In this document: in pieces, positions 1 to 7,432 of the stretch
How the letters are laid out: each line of letters starts with the position of its first letter
How positions within the stretch are numbered: position 1 is the first letter of the stretch
Assembly (NCBI GenBank): GCA_964594065.1
Contig: CAZQKX010000045.1
Coordinates: 1-29,642 of the forward strand
Direction: 5' to 3'
Origin: 4572-13 sp964594065
Lineage (GTDB): Bacteria; Planctomycetota; Phycisphaerae; Sedimentisphaerales; Anaerohalosphaeraceae
Length of the DNA: 29,642 nucleotides
The notes under the pieces: generated by a model
Databases searched by the model: none
The model's input: only the letters and a program-made list of their open reading frames with translations
Told to the model about the DNA's origin: nothing
Program-made: the position numbers and the translations under genes

Positions 1-143
1 CTAAATGCCGCAACGGTTTTCAGCCAGCGAAGTCCGCCCAGCCACATAAAAAGACCCGTTGCAACCAGCACCAAACCCGGGCCGATCAGCACGATGGGCA
101 GAACCTGCTGAATCGTATTTTGTATCTCTTCAAAGGAGTCCAT
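1..143 (-). CDS. N-terminal fragment of a small membrane protein
   Basis: The window edge cuts this gene, leaving the first 47 codons. It begins at the ATG complementary to 141-143 (MDSFEEIQNTIQQ) and runs into a hydrophobic, glycine-rich segment at about residues 14-36, followed by WLGGLRWLK. This looks like one membrane helix or the first of several. A purine-rich AAAGA lies just upstream as a weak ribosome site. The gene lies outside the integrated island, so before integration it would have followed the tRNA-Leu gene directly in the same orientation. I do not recognise the family and infer no function. Confidence 0.55.
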   Translation of the reverse strand, partial: MDSFEEIQNTIQQVLPIVLIGPGLVLVATGLFMWLGGLRWLKTVAAF

Positions 144-234
144 ATCTTTCTTTTATGAATTATCGGCCTAAATAAGCAAAATCCCTTAAAAATGGACAAA
201 ATAAGAAGTAATGAGCCTCGAAGTGCGCACAAAA

Positions 235-255
235 AATGCGGATGAGAGGAGTCGA
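235..255. repeat. Distal attachment site (att) of the genomic island, copy of tRNA-Leu 3' end
   Basis: These 21 bp are identical to 7433-7453, which hold the last 19 nt of the tRNA-Leu gene (T-arm 3' strand, acceptor 3' strand, discriminator base) plus two flanking bases. No tRNA body continues beyond 255, so this is a partial copy, as expected when a tyrosine recombinase integrates into a tRNA 3' end. It marks the end of the island farthest from the integrase. The sequence just outside it (228-234) reads as T-rich on the tRNA strand and may be the original tRNA trailer. Confidence 0.88.
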
Positions 256-316
256 CCACAAACCACTTTTTTAAGTGTCTGTAGTTAAACGACTTACAAC
301 TCTCCGATTTGCCATT

Positions 317-338
317 TATCTAATATTTATTATCTAAT
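317..338. repeat. Two TATCTAAT octamers at the distal island end (putative integrase arm sites)
   Basis: TATCTAAT occurs exactly at 317-324 and 331-338, 62-83 bp inside the distal att copy. The same octamer is clustered inside the other island end next to the integrase gene. Clustered short repeats flanking both att cores are the expected layout of arm-type binding sites for lambda-family integrases. The functional reading is inferred; the repeats are seen directly. Confidence 0.6.
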
Positions 339-403
339 CGTTTATTTAGGGCAAAAAACTGCCTTTCGGAGGGAATAATAACTGAAAATACCCTGCCACG
401 CAA

Positions 404-1306
404 TCATAATCCCAAATAATATATAGCAATCGTCTTAATAATCATCCATAAAGACAGATGGGGAACTATCCATAGCTTTCCAATGACTACTACAGTAAGA
501 AAACCAAGTAGAAATCCGAATAAAAATATGCTTGTCGGCTCAGGCGTCAAGGCAAGAGCATGGTCTATTCCCCCCGCAACATCAATGAAGCTGTTATCTG
601 TTGGAATACTCAATATACCAGTAGAATGGTCGTCTTGCCCCCAAGCAACTAAAGAACCGTCTGATTTAACAGCAAATGCTGTATGACTTCCAATAGCACC
701 GATGTTAATAAAATCATTCCCAACTGGTATATCAGAAAGTCCGAAGCCCGTTTCTCCCCACATTACTAAAGAACCATCAGATTTTAGGGCGAGAGCAAAG
801 TCGATTCCGCCCGAGACCATAATAAAATCATTACCTGTTGGAACATTAAGTATATTCTTTCCATGACTATCTTGTCCCCAGGCAACAATTGAGCCATCCG
901 ATTTAACAGCAAATGCAGCGTGAGCACCAGCACCAATATCTATATAGTCATTATCTGTTGGCATATCTGAAAGACCAAATCCTGCCTCCCCCCATCTAAC
1001 TAAAGAACCGTCTGATTTGAGGGCGATGGCGTGGTCTATTCCTCCAGCAACCTTAATGAAATTATTGCCAACAGGAACATTCAATATCCCAGTCGAATGA
1101 CTATCTTGACCCCAAGCAACTATTGAACCATTCGATTTAACAGCGAATGCAGCGTGAGAACTACCTCCGACATCTACAAAATCAACCCCTAAAGGAACTT
1201 CAGATAATCCAAAACTATCTTCGCCCCAAGTTAATATAGAGCCTGCAAAAACTGATGGTAGTGAGAGGGTCAATATTACCGAAATGACAAGTATTGTTCT
1301 TTTCAT
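404..1306 (-). CDS. Secreted RCC1-like repeat protein with a PEP-CTERM-like tail
   Basis: This is a 300-aa predicted surface protein. The ATG complementary to 1304-1306 is preferred because GGAAGGGAAAG lies just upstream and the product then opens with a clean signal peptide (MKRTILVISVILTLSLPSVFA). The mature part consists of alternating units of about 38-40 aa (pattern AFAVKSDGSIVAWGQDSH / ALALKSDGSLVxWGExGFG), about six in all. This resembles RCC1/BNR-type beta-propeller repeats, which usually mediate binding. The C-terminus has a PEP motif (TPEPTS) and a hydrophobic helix, as in exosortase substrates. Where such proteins normally end in a few basic residues, this one continues about 22 residues past GK with a second hydrophobic stretch. 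It is cargo of the tRNA-Leu island. Its ligand is unknown. Confidence 0.8.
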   Translation of the reverse strand: MKRTILVISVILTLSLPSVFAGSILTWGEDSFGLSEVPLGVDFVDVGGSSHAAFAVKSNGSIVAWGQDSHSTGILNVPVGNNFIKVAGGIDHAIALKSDGSLVRWGEAGFGLSDMPTDNDYIDIGAGAHAAFAVKSDGSIVAWGQDSHGKNILNVPTGNDFIMVSGGIDFALALKSDGSLVMWGETGFGLSDIPVGNDFINIGAIGSHTAFAVKSDGSLVAWGQDDHSTGILSIPTDNSFIDVAGGIDHALALTPEPTSIFLFGFLLGFLTVVVIGKLWIVPHLSLWMIIKTIAIYYLGL

Positions 1307-1437
1307 CTTTCCCTTCCTTCCAACTATAGACATATTTACCGCAACTCTGCGACATTATACTTTGTTTTTTCTGAAAAGTCAAGTTATTCAGTTTTGCTTG
1401 AATTGGTTGAAGTAATAAATTTAAGACAAAAAAACAC

Positions 1438-1992
1438 CTATAGCCCCCTAATAAAAACTGGTGCCGTGTCTCCATCAATATCCCAATATTTCAAATTTAT
1501 AGGTTTTATTTTCCCTTCAACAATCGTAAATCCGAAAATATCGCTTTCAATTTGCTGTAAAATCCCCAATTTCTCCTTTGCCATTTTTTCCAATTTTTGA
1601 CGGTCGGTTTCTATAGACGAATTTAAATGGTGATAATCATCCCTTGTTTTCCAAATTTCCATAAAGCAATTTTGAATTATGTCTGAAATGAATTTACGAG
1701 AATGTAGTTTTATGATGTTTTTCTCGTAATGTTTCTTGGGCTTCCATCCATTTCTTTCGCAAAGAAATTTGACTATGGCTTCTGCTACGGCTTGAGCTAG
1801 GGAAATACATCCAAAATAGTGCCCATCTCTAAACAATTCTATACATTCAGCAGATACAGATGAAAAATGATGATATGGGATAATAGGATGGGGCTTGATT
1901 TCAATATATCGTTTAATGCGTTCAGGTAGAGTTTGCTCAAATATTTGTCGCAGAGTATCTTCAATAATGCGGTTTTCAGAATTTTCAGTCAT
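1438..1992 (-). CDS. HEPN-like hypothetical protein (184 aa)
   Basis: This is a soluble, mostly helical protein with no signal peptide. A helix-rich segment (ELFRDGHYFGCISLAQAVAE, residues 52-71) is followed by a segment containing R117-D-D-Y-H-H122. This fits the Rx4H motif of HEPN nucleases, and the layout of helix, short loop and RxxxxH helix fits that fold. The motif is short, so the family call is tentative. HEPN proteins are often RNases of toxin-antitoxin or phage-defence modules. The start ATG (1990-1992) has no clear Shine-Dalgarno sequence. The gene lies 92 bp downstream of the degenerate AAA gene on the same strand and may share its transcript. I do not recognise a named family. 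Confidence 0.6.
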   Translation of the reverse strand: MTENSENRIIEDTLRQIFEQTLPERIKRYIEIKPHPIIPYHHFSSVSAECIELFRDGHYFGCISLAQAVAEAIVKFLCERNGWKPKKHYEKNIIKLHSRKFISDIIQNCFMEIWKTRDDYHHLNSSIETDRQKLEKMAKEKLGILQQIESDIFGFTIVEGKIKPINLKYWDIDGDTAPVFIRGL

Positions 1993-2084
1993 AACGTATC
2001 TGCCAGTATAAAGTCAATTAAAACAAAATTCCGATGTCATTTTGGAATATGATACCATCATTTTATCAGACATTCAAATTGTAT

Positions 2085-2837
2085 TTATCCCCTCATCCCC
2101 AAAGCCTTTTCAACTACGTTTGCTGAAACAGCATCAATATTATCTGTCTTGACGGTTAGCATAATAAGTTTAAGCAGTTCGTATATCCGAGAAATCTCGC
2201 CATTTCCATATTCGCATATACTCTGAAGAACGTCCTCGTCTTGATATTCAATTCCGCAAAATATTTTCAAATATTGATGGCAGATTGCGAACAACTTTCT
2301 TTGATTATACGGTTCCATTCGGACAATATATTTGATTGCTTTTTGAATTGGCTTTCCAACTTTGTCAAGGCTCGAAGCGGTCAGAATAATGAAGCCATTG
2401 GAGTGTATATAATCTCGGTTTCGATTTGGGAAATTTGGATACGAACACCAACCATATCGCAAGTATCGCCAAATTGTCGCTTCGGACATCTGTCTTAATT
2501 GCTCAAAGTCTGTTATTATGATTGCCGTATCGTATAGCGAATTATCGAACAATTCCTTGCTATTCATCCCATTGTCAAAATGCTTGGATGGGCATATTCT
2601 AACATCCTCAATCGCAAGGGTATTTAGGAACGCATTCGCCAACAAGGTTTTGCCTTCTTTGCCCACAATTAAAATCGAGGGTCGCTTGGTTCCTGGGGCG
2701 AAGTAGTTGTCTTGATGGACTTCTTCAACGATAGCTCGCAGAAACTCGATTGCCTTTTCGTCGCCAACGATATTGTAGAGATTACAGTATTGCTCAAAGT
2801 CGCCAATGTCTGCGTTTTTCTTATTAGTCTGTTCCAA
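2085..2837 (-). CDS. Degenerate RuvB-like AAA protein
   Basis: The layout of this 250-aa protein follows the RuvB/clamp-loader AAA core. YNIVGDEKAIEFL resembles the N-terminal box of RuvB, SILIVGKEGKTLLANAF sits at Walker A, TAIIITDFEQL at Walker B, and NGEISRIYELL at sensor 2. Walker A is two residues short of GxxxxGK[TS], Walker B lacks the usual DE pair (it reads TDFE), and no arginine finger is evident where RuvB has LRDRFG. ATP hydrolysis may therefore be impaired. The start is TTG (2835-2837): an in-frame TAG lies three codons upstream and no ATG is near. The upstream small gene ends one base before this TTG, which suggests translational coupling. A phage or island helicase-loader role is possible but unproven. 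Confidence 0.6.
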   Translation of the reverse strand: MEQTNKKNADIGDFEQYCNLYNIVGDEKAIEFLRAIVEEVHQDNYFAPGTKRPSILIVGKEGKTLLANAFLNTLAIEDVRICPSKHFDNGMNSKELFDNSLYDTAIIITDFEQLRQMSEATIWRYLRYGWCSYPNFPNRNRDYIHSNGFIILTASSLDKVGKPIQKAIKYIVRMEPYNQRKLFAICHQYLKIFCGIEYQDEDVLQSICEYGNGEISRIYELLKLIMLTVKTDNIDAVSANVVEKALGMRG

Positions 2838-2838
2838 C

Positions 2839-2994
2839 CTACGCTACTTTCCTTTTTTCTTGTTCCCTGTTCTTGAGCAATATCAAGGCAATTTCAATGT
2901 TTGCCTCGTCTTCGGGGCATTGGGGAAGATGTTTGGTTTGACCAATAATACAATTCATCCAAAAATCAACGCTTTTCGCCTTCGTTCGCATCAT
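2839..2994 (-). CDS. Small 51-aa protein coupled to the RuvB-like AAA gene
   Basis: A short reading frame encodes MMRTKAKSVDFW through KNREQEKRKVA, a charged protein with one central hydrophobic stretch (NIEIALILL) and no signal peptide. GGAG (complement of 3002-3005) lies 7 nt before the ATG at 2992-2994, good ribosome-site spacing. The stop TAG (2839-2841) is followed by one base and then the TTG start of the AAA gene, the arrangement of a translationally coupled pair. I do not recognise the family. Its position suggests a small partner or regulator of the AAA protein, which is inference. Its start region lies against the broken methyltransferase gene on the opposite strand. Confidence 0.55.
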   Translation of the reverse strand: MMRTKAKSVDFWMNCIIGQTKHLPQCPEDEANIEIALILLKNREQEKRKVA

Positions 2995-2998
2995 TATC

Positions 2999-3517
2999 AT
3001 GCTCCAAAATAATAGTCAGCATTTACACTACTATGCGGATTTGATATATGAATTAAGAAATCGATGTCCCGACTTACTTTATTACGATGAGATATGTTGG
3101 TATAAATATAATTCATCAGGGAAGAAATCTGCTTTTGGTAGCTATTGTTCTCCAAAGAAAGTTTATCAAAGACGGAACCATGAATACATCCTCATTTTTG
3201 TAAAGAAGCAACTTGAGTTAGAGAACGAGACAAAGATTGAACCAGATATTACCGCAGAAGAATTTAACAAGCATACCTTTTCAGTGTGGGAAGTTCATCC
3301 GGTAAGCCATAACAGCCCTCATCCAAGTAGTTTTCCAGAAAAGCTAATCGAGCCCATTATCAAACTTTATAGCTATCCCGGCGACATTGTTTTAGACCCA
3401 TTCAACGGCTCTGGGACAACAACTGCGGTAGCATCCAAATTTAATCGTCAATACATAGGCATAGACCAAAATTCTTCTTACTGCGATTACGCAAAGCAAA
3501 GGATAGAGCAAATATAG
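2999..3517 (+). pseudogene. Beta-class DNA methyltransferase, N-terminally truncated
   Basis: The 172 residues match the C-terminal two thirds of a small beta-class DNA amino-methyltransferase. A target-recognition stretch (EICWYKYNSS, AFGSYCSPKKV) is followed by SVWEVHPVSHNSPHPSSFPE and the SAM-binding motif I DPFNGSGTT (residues 133-141). In this class catalytic motif IV, (D/N/S)PP(Y/W), lies before the target region, and it is absent here. The frame is closed by TGA at 2939-2941, and the bases upstream hold the 51-aa gene on the other strand. No ribosome site precedes the ATG at 2999. Without motif IV the product should be inactive, so I read it as the remnant of a second methylase. It ends one base from the end of the convergent intact methyltransferase. 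Confidence 0.75.
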
Positions 3518-3518
3518 C

Positions 3519-4739
3519 CTACTTATTCCCTTCAACAAGAAATTCGTATAAAGCTTTTTTTGAATTTCTTTTACGAATTACTGTAGTCTGAACATTCTTA
3601 AAACCATACTTTGACAGAAGCGAAGCATATATTTTTTCGACTGGCAAAAGAACCCCATAAAAAGTACTGTTGCCAACAATATAAGCAACCTTGCCATTTT
3701 CTTTTATGACAGGGTAAATGCTCTTCAGATGTTGCTCTACATCTTCAAAATATTTTAATATATACGCTGACATTACCTTGCCATTTTTATTGTCTGAATG
3801 AGAAATATCATCAACTGTCTCTTTGAGTAAAGCATAAGAATAGCTGTTAACATCTCTCTGCCAACTGTTAAGATTACTCGTTGCACAGCCCCAAGTCCCC
3901 CCAATAGCTTTCCAGTCTAATTCTCCAGCTTCCCTTTTTTCCTTTATGTATCCGAGCCAATACATATAAGGTCTTAATTCGCGAATGTATGACATACGAT
4001 TTGGGTACGGGGGAGAAGTAAGAAGTAAATCATATTGTTCTTTTACATGCTCACAGACCCTACGAGAATCGCCTAAAAATACTTTGGCTTCAGCTTTTGG
4101 GTTGTCTTCCATTGATGACAGTATAATATTGAAATAGAAATCGAGAATTCCCTGACATTCTTCTTTGCTAATAGGCTCTGCTGTATCATCTTTGAAAGAC
4201 ATCGATTGATGATTGAACGCAGCATAAGACACTTCAATCATTGTTCGAGAAAAGACAACATAAAGTATATCACGAACCTTTGTCCCTCTGTTTGTCGTTG
4301 TATCTATCAACGCTTTGAATTTGCACAAAAAATCTAATGCTTCACTTCCCCACCATCTTTCGATGTTATGAATTTTTGGAGGTTCAACTAACGGAGAGTT
4401 CGGATATTCAATTTGTTCCTTTATGTATGCCATACGCTCTTTAACTTGCTGGATAGTTGCCGTTCCATACTTGGCAATCTTGACATTACCGAGCCAAACC
4501 AAAAAAGGATTTATGTCAAGACCAAATGAATTATGCCCCAATGATGAAGCGGTAAGCAAGGTTGTAGCCGTGCCTGAAAAAGGGTCAAATACACTTATAT
4601 TTGAAGGGTAATGCTCAAGCACCTTCTCGACAAGTTTAACAGAATACGCTGGAGTAAGCCGAAGCCACCCATGCCTACCTAATTTTTTGTTATGTTTGAA
4701 AGTTAATTCGGGGCGTTGTTTTACGCTTGTGTCAATCAT
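3519..4739 (-). CDS. DNA modification methyltransferase of a type II R-M system (N4C/N6A)
   Basis: This 406-aa protein transfers a methyl group from SAM to an exocyclic amino group in DNA. SAM motif I is FDPFSGTATT (residues 51-60) with GLDINPFLVW just after it. The catalytic motif is TSPPY (241-245), the serine-containing form usual in N4-cytosine enzymes. Motif I precedes motif IV by about 180 residues, so the target-recognition domain probably sits between them (alpha-like order). RHGWLRLTPAYSVKLV (22-37) probably corresponds to motif X. The start ATG has AGGAG six bases upstream. It lies 33 nt downstream of the putative restriction endonuclease gene on the same strand, a standard R-M operon in which it would protect host DNA. 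Confidence 0.85.
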   Translation of the reverse strand: MIDTSVKQRPELTFKHNKKLGRHGWLRLTPAYSVKLVEKVLEHYPSNISVFDPFSGTATTLLTASSLGHNSFGLDINPFLVWLGNVKIAKYGTATIQQVKERMAYIKEQIEYPNSPLVEPPKIHNIERWWGSEALDFLCKFKALIDTTTNRGTKVRDILYVVFSRTMIEVSYAAFNHQSMSFKDDTAEPISKEECQGILDFYFNIILSSMEDNPKAEAKVFLGDSRRVCEHVKEQYDLLLTSPPYPNRMSYIRELRPYMYWLGYIKEKREAGELDWKAIGGTWGCATSNLNSWQRDVNSYSYALLKETVDDISHSDNKNGKVMSAYILKYFEDVEQHLKSIYPVIKENGKVAYIVGNSTFYGVLLPVEKIYASLLSKYGFKNVQTTVIRKRNSKKALYEFLVEGNK

Positions 4740-4772
4740 TTACATCTCCTAACGGGCTTAGCTGGCACTTAA

Positions 4773-5567
4773 TCATTTCCTAAATACAATTTCAATTTCT
4801 GTCTTCAAAGTTTCTGAATTCCTTTCAAGGAAACCAGCGAGGTCGTATCCTAATATTTCTTTCATAAATGCGTAAGTTGAAGTGAAAGGAGATTGGTCTT
4901 GTATAGTCCCAACAAGCATAGCCCATTTTTCGTGTTTGTATCTTACAATTATGTCCTCATCAATTTGCGTAGAAAAAATCAGAACACAGGGAAGCAGAGC
5001 TTTGGTATAAGCAGTTGTTGCATTAGCTATATCAGCATTCTGTCTTTTGGCATCCTTACTTTTATAACCTTGTCTTACTTCAAAAACTATCCCATCAAGA
5101 ATAGATGCGATATTATCATTTACTCCAAGTATTTTGGCATAATCTAACATCCAAGCCTTGAGCTTTTTCTTTTTTTCCAAGTCCTCAACTTCCTCTAATG
5201 GTATATAACCATCAAGCGACAACTTCCTTTTCCTACCCGTAGATAACTCTATAGTATATGACCAATTAGAGTTATCTTCAGTAAGACCTAACTCATCTTG
5301 TAGTATTCTTCTATAAAGCCTTTCACATCCGAGACCAATTTGTCGGTATATGCTTGTCATACCACCTGCTGATTTATGGGCAGCATACATTAGAGGGTGG
5401 TCAAGACCAAACCAATGATAAAAAGGGTCTGCTCCATAAATCTGTTTGAATTCATCAATGCCAAGCCCTTTTTTGCCACCTTGTCCCATCTTGGGTTTGT
5501 ATGAAGCACATATTTTTATTGGTTCGACAAGAATTGATAGATATTCTTTGTCTTTTTGGCTACTCAT
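4773..5567 (-). CDS. Probable type II restriction endonuclease
   Basis: This is a 264-aa soluble protein directly upstream of the methyltransferase. It includes the conserved-looking blocks GADPFYHWFGLDHPLMYAAH (45-64) and AGGMTSIYRQIGLGCERLYR (67-86). The segment D158-GIVF-E163-VRQ with K169 and K171 resembles a PD-(D/E)xK nuclease core, but E-V-R-Q departs from the usual E-x-K and the metal ligands are not certain. AAGGTGAG precedes the ATG. The upstream gap has a perfect TATAAT -10 hexamer but no good -35. The call rests mainly on this core and on the tight pairing with the methylase; I cannot name the family or recognition sequence. A nuclease of another defence type is the main alternative. 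Confidence 0.6.
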   Translation of the reverse strand: MSSQKDKEYLSILVEPIKICASYKPKMGQGGKKGLGIDEFKQIYGADPFYHWFGLDHPLMYAAHKSAGGMTSIYRQIGLGCERLYRRILQDELGLTEDNSNWSYTIELSTGRKRKLSLDGYIPLEEVEDLEKKKKLKAWMLDYAKILGVNDNIASILDGIVFEVRQGYKSKDAKRQNADIANATTAYTKALLPCVLIFSTQIDEDIIVRYKHEKWAMLVGTIQDQSPFTSTYAFMKEILGYDLAGFLERNSETLKTEIEIVFRK

Positions 5568-5644
5568 AAGCTCACCTTACCTGTTGAAGTATTATAATCG
5601 TTGATTTTCGCCAATAATAACTGATTTTTATCCCAAAAACAAGG

Positions 5645-5660
5645 GGTATAAATATATACC
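5645..5660. repeat. Short inverted repeat between integrase and R-M operon
   Basis: GGTATA, a 4-nt AATA spacer and TATACC form a perfect 6-bp inverted repeat just before the integrase stop, in the gap that also carries the R-M promoter region. It could be an operator or chance in AT-rich DNA. No controller protein gene was seen. Confidence 0.25.
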
Positions 5661-5666
5661 AAACTA

Positions 5667-7175
5667 TCATTTCAAAAAGTAATCATACATCGCATCGCAA
5701 GCTGGCTCGGCAAGTTCTGGTTCTCTCAAGAGGTAGTTATCGTCGTCGCCTCTGTTCTTATGGCCCGAAACGTAATTGCGTTGTTCGATATGTAATTTTG
5801 CTTTCGCACAAGCAGTAAAGCCAGCGTCCCTGATATGCTCAAATTTAATTTTCAGCAAACCATCATTATCATAATGTTCTGCGACTTTCGGTCTGATATT
5901 ACGCCAAAACTCATCTCGTAATCTTGATGCTGTATTTTGCTGACCGCCAGTTTTTTTTCCAAATTTATCAATTCGTATTCGAGTCTCGAAAACATATTTT
6001 GTTTTACATCCTTGATATTCTCGAAAACGCTTTATTGCTTCTATTGTCTCATCCCAAAGAACAGCGATTTTGATTGTATCCTTCTTTTCTCGATACATCG
6101 CAAGGGTTTTATTTTTGAAATCCAAGCCCAGTTGCCCAGGCTTTTTTGATATAGTCATATCAACCATATCTTTGAAGTATGAGCAAGTGTTGGCGGCAAT
6201 CAAAAACAAAGCAATCCATTTAGAATACCGAATTTTTGCTGAAATAGATTTTGCTTTGTCAAGTTCGCCATTAAAATAATCCATAAACAGCTTGAACTCT
6301 TGCTTGCTGATAGGTTGAGGGTTTGCTTTTCCCCTCGCCTTTCTAACAGTCAGTATTGTCATATCATCAAGGACATGATTTACAATATCTTTGTTCTTTA
6401 TATGTAGTTTGGTATGTCGAACAATTCTCCTTACAGCTTCATATCTGCCTTTCAACCATCTTTTCGATAGCTTGTTCGTTCTTTTCAGGTTAGTTAAATG
6501 GGCTTTATATACCTTAATATGGTCAAGAGTAATCTGTTCCAAATAGGGAACATTAACAATACTACAAAACTGTTCCCAAAACGATTTACAGTATCGTATG
6601 GTATCTCTGCTTCTTTCTTCGTGAGTAAGATACCATTCGAGCATATCAGTAAGTTTGGTTTTACTTCGTTTGTAGTTTTTGGGGAGATGTATAATGCCTG
6701 CCAAATCTTCTCTGCCCATTTTAATAAAAGTTTCAGACATTTCTCTTGGATTGTCATCCAGCATCTCAACGAAACGCTCGATAATGAAGTTATTAGGGAT
6801 GCTGAAAACCTCATCTGTAGTAAGTAAGCAATTGAAGCCATCTTTATCTTTGTATTCAACTTGCTCCTTGTCTGGCATGGATGAAGATACAATATACGCC
6901 TTGCTATCAGATGATTTGAATACAACGCCAGAGTCAGCGTCATCTTCAGAGTCGAGGAATACTTTGGTAAAATCTTGGCCAGCAATTTGGAGATTATAGT
7001 TATATAGCTCAAGGGCAGCCTTTGCCTTGTTTCTTCTGGTGACCTTCCTCTTTTTTTTGGTAGTAGGGTCGATGACATAAAAGTAATAGACGTTCAAAGC
7101 CCTATCGTAGTAAAGCCCCTCTACGACTTGACCTGCGACCTGAACATAGTTTGCTTTTCTGCCTTTTGCCTTCAT
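5667..7175 (-). CDS. Tyrosine recombinase (integrase) of the tRNA-Leu island
   Basis: This 502-aa protein would catalyse site-specific integration and excision of the island. The N-terminal 70 residues look like an arm-binding region (YYDRALNVYYFYVIDPTTKK). A SAM-like core-binding domain spans about 165-255 (LTDMLEWYLTHEERSRDTIR) and the catalytic domain about 285-502. Visible catalytic residues are H447-x2-R450 (FEHIRDAG), H472 (SGHKNRG) and the nucleophile Y481 (DDDNY). The first catalytic arginine, normally in TGxR, is not evident: the aligned stretch reads NTCSYFKDM. I recall similar substitutions in planctomycete recombinases. Length exceeds typical integrases (350-400 aa) through the N-terminal extension. 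It lies 257 bp from the tRNA-Leu gene it presumably targets, transcribed away from it. No excisionase gene was seen. Confidence 0.85.
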   Translation of the reverse strand: MKAKGRKANYVQVAGQVVEGLYYDRALNVYYFYVIDPTTKKKRKVTRRNKAKAALELYNYNLQIAGQDFTKVFLDSEDDADSGVVFKSSDSKAYIVSSSMPDKEQVEYKDKDGFNCLLTTDEVFSIPNNFIIERFVEMLDDNPREMSETFIKMGREDLAGIIHLPKNYKRSKTKLTDMLEWYLTHEERSRDTIRYCKSFWEQFCSIVNVPYLEQITLDHIKVYKAHLTNLKRTNKLSKRWLKGRYEAVRRIVRHTKLHIKNKDIVNHVLDDMTILTVRKARGKANPQPISKQEFKLFMDYFNGELDKAKSISAKIRYSKWIALFLIAANTCSYFKDMVDMTISKKPGQLGLDFKNKTLAMYREKKDTIKIAVLWDETIEAIKRFREYQGCKTKYVFETRIRIDKFGKKTGGQQNTASRLRDEFWRNIRPKVAEHYDNDGLLKIKFEHIRDAGFTACAKAKLHIEQRNYVSGHKNRGDDDNYLLREPELAEPACDAMYDYFLK

Positions 7176-7194
7176 AGGATTGACCGTGATAGTC

Positions 7195-7418
7195 TATCTA
7201 ATATATCTAACGGAATTGCTCTTTAATATACCATCAACGAGTAATTATTCAAAGAAGAAATGGCTCAATAATTAGATAATAAAAATGGAATCGTAAATGT
7301 TTGTATGTATCTTTTAGCGTTAGACTTATGAGATGTATTAAAAAATCGTCTCTATAAATGCTATCTAATACTAATGTCTAATACGCAAAAAAATAACCCC
7401 TTAAATATTGATTAGATA
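7195..7418. repeat. Cluster of TATCTAAT octamers beside the integrase (putative arm-type sites)
   Basis: Exact copies lie at 7195-7202 and 7362-7369 on the plus strand and at 7271-7278 and 7411-7418 as the reverse complement (ATTAGATA). Near copies lie at 7204-7211 (TATCTAAC) and 7375-7382 (TGTCTAAT). With the two copies at 317-338 the octamer marks both island ends. This is the only content recognised in the 257-bp integrase-tRNA gap apart from the terminator hairpin. Integrase binding is inferred. Confidence 0.6.
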
Positions 7419-7427
7419 AGGGGTTAT
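7386..7427 (-). terminator. Rho-independent terminator after tRNA-Leu
   Basis: Perfect 11-bp arms (ATAACCCCTTA at 7393-7403, TAAGGGGTTAT at 7417-7427) enclose a 13-nt loop. Reading on the minus strand, the hairpin follows the tRNA 3' end and is followed directly by a run of seven T (complement of 7386-7392). It lies on the island side of the att core, so the island seems to supply the terminator for the tRNA it occupies. One TATCTAAT copy overlaps the hairpin. Confidence 0.8.
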
Positions 7428-7432
7428 GAGTC

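Noticed and set aside
652..1160. Regularly spaced repeats suggesting a CRISPR array
   Set aside because: The period is about 231-238 bp and in frame with protein repeats; this is the RCC1-like gene. No cas gene is present.
2806..3012. 68-aa plus-strand frame that might supply the missing methylase N-terminus
   Set aside because: It has no PP(Y/W) motif and no methylase resemblance, and the minus-strand 51-aa gene explains the region better.
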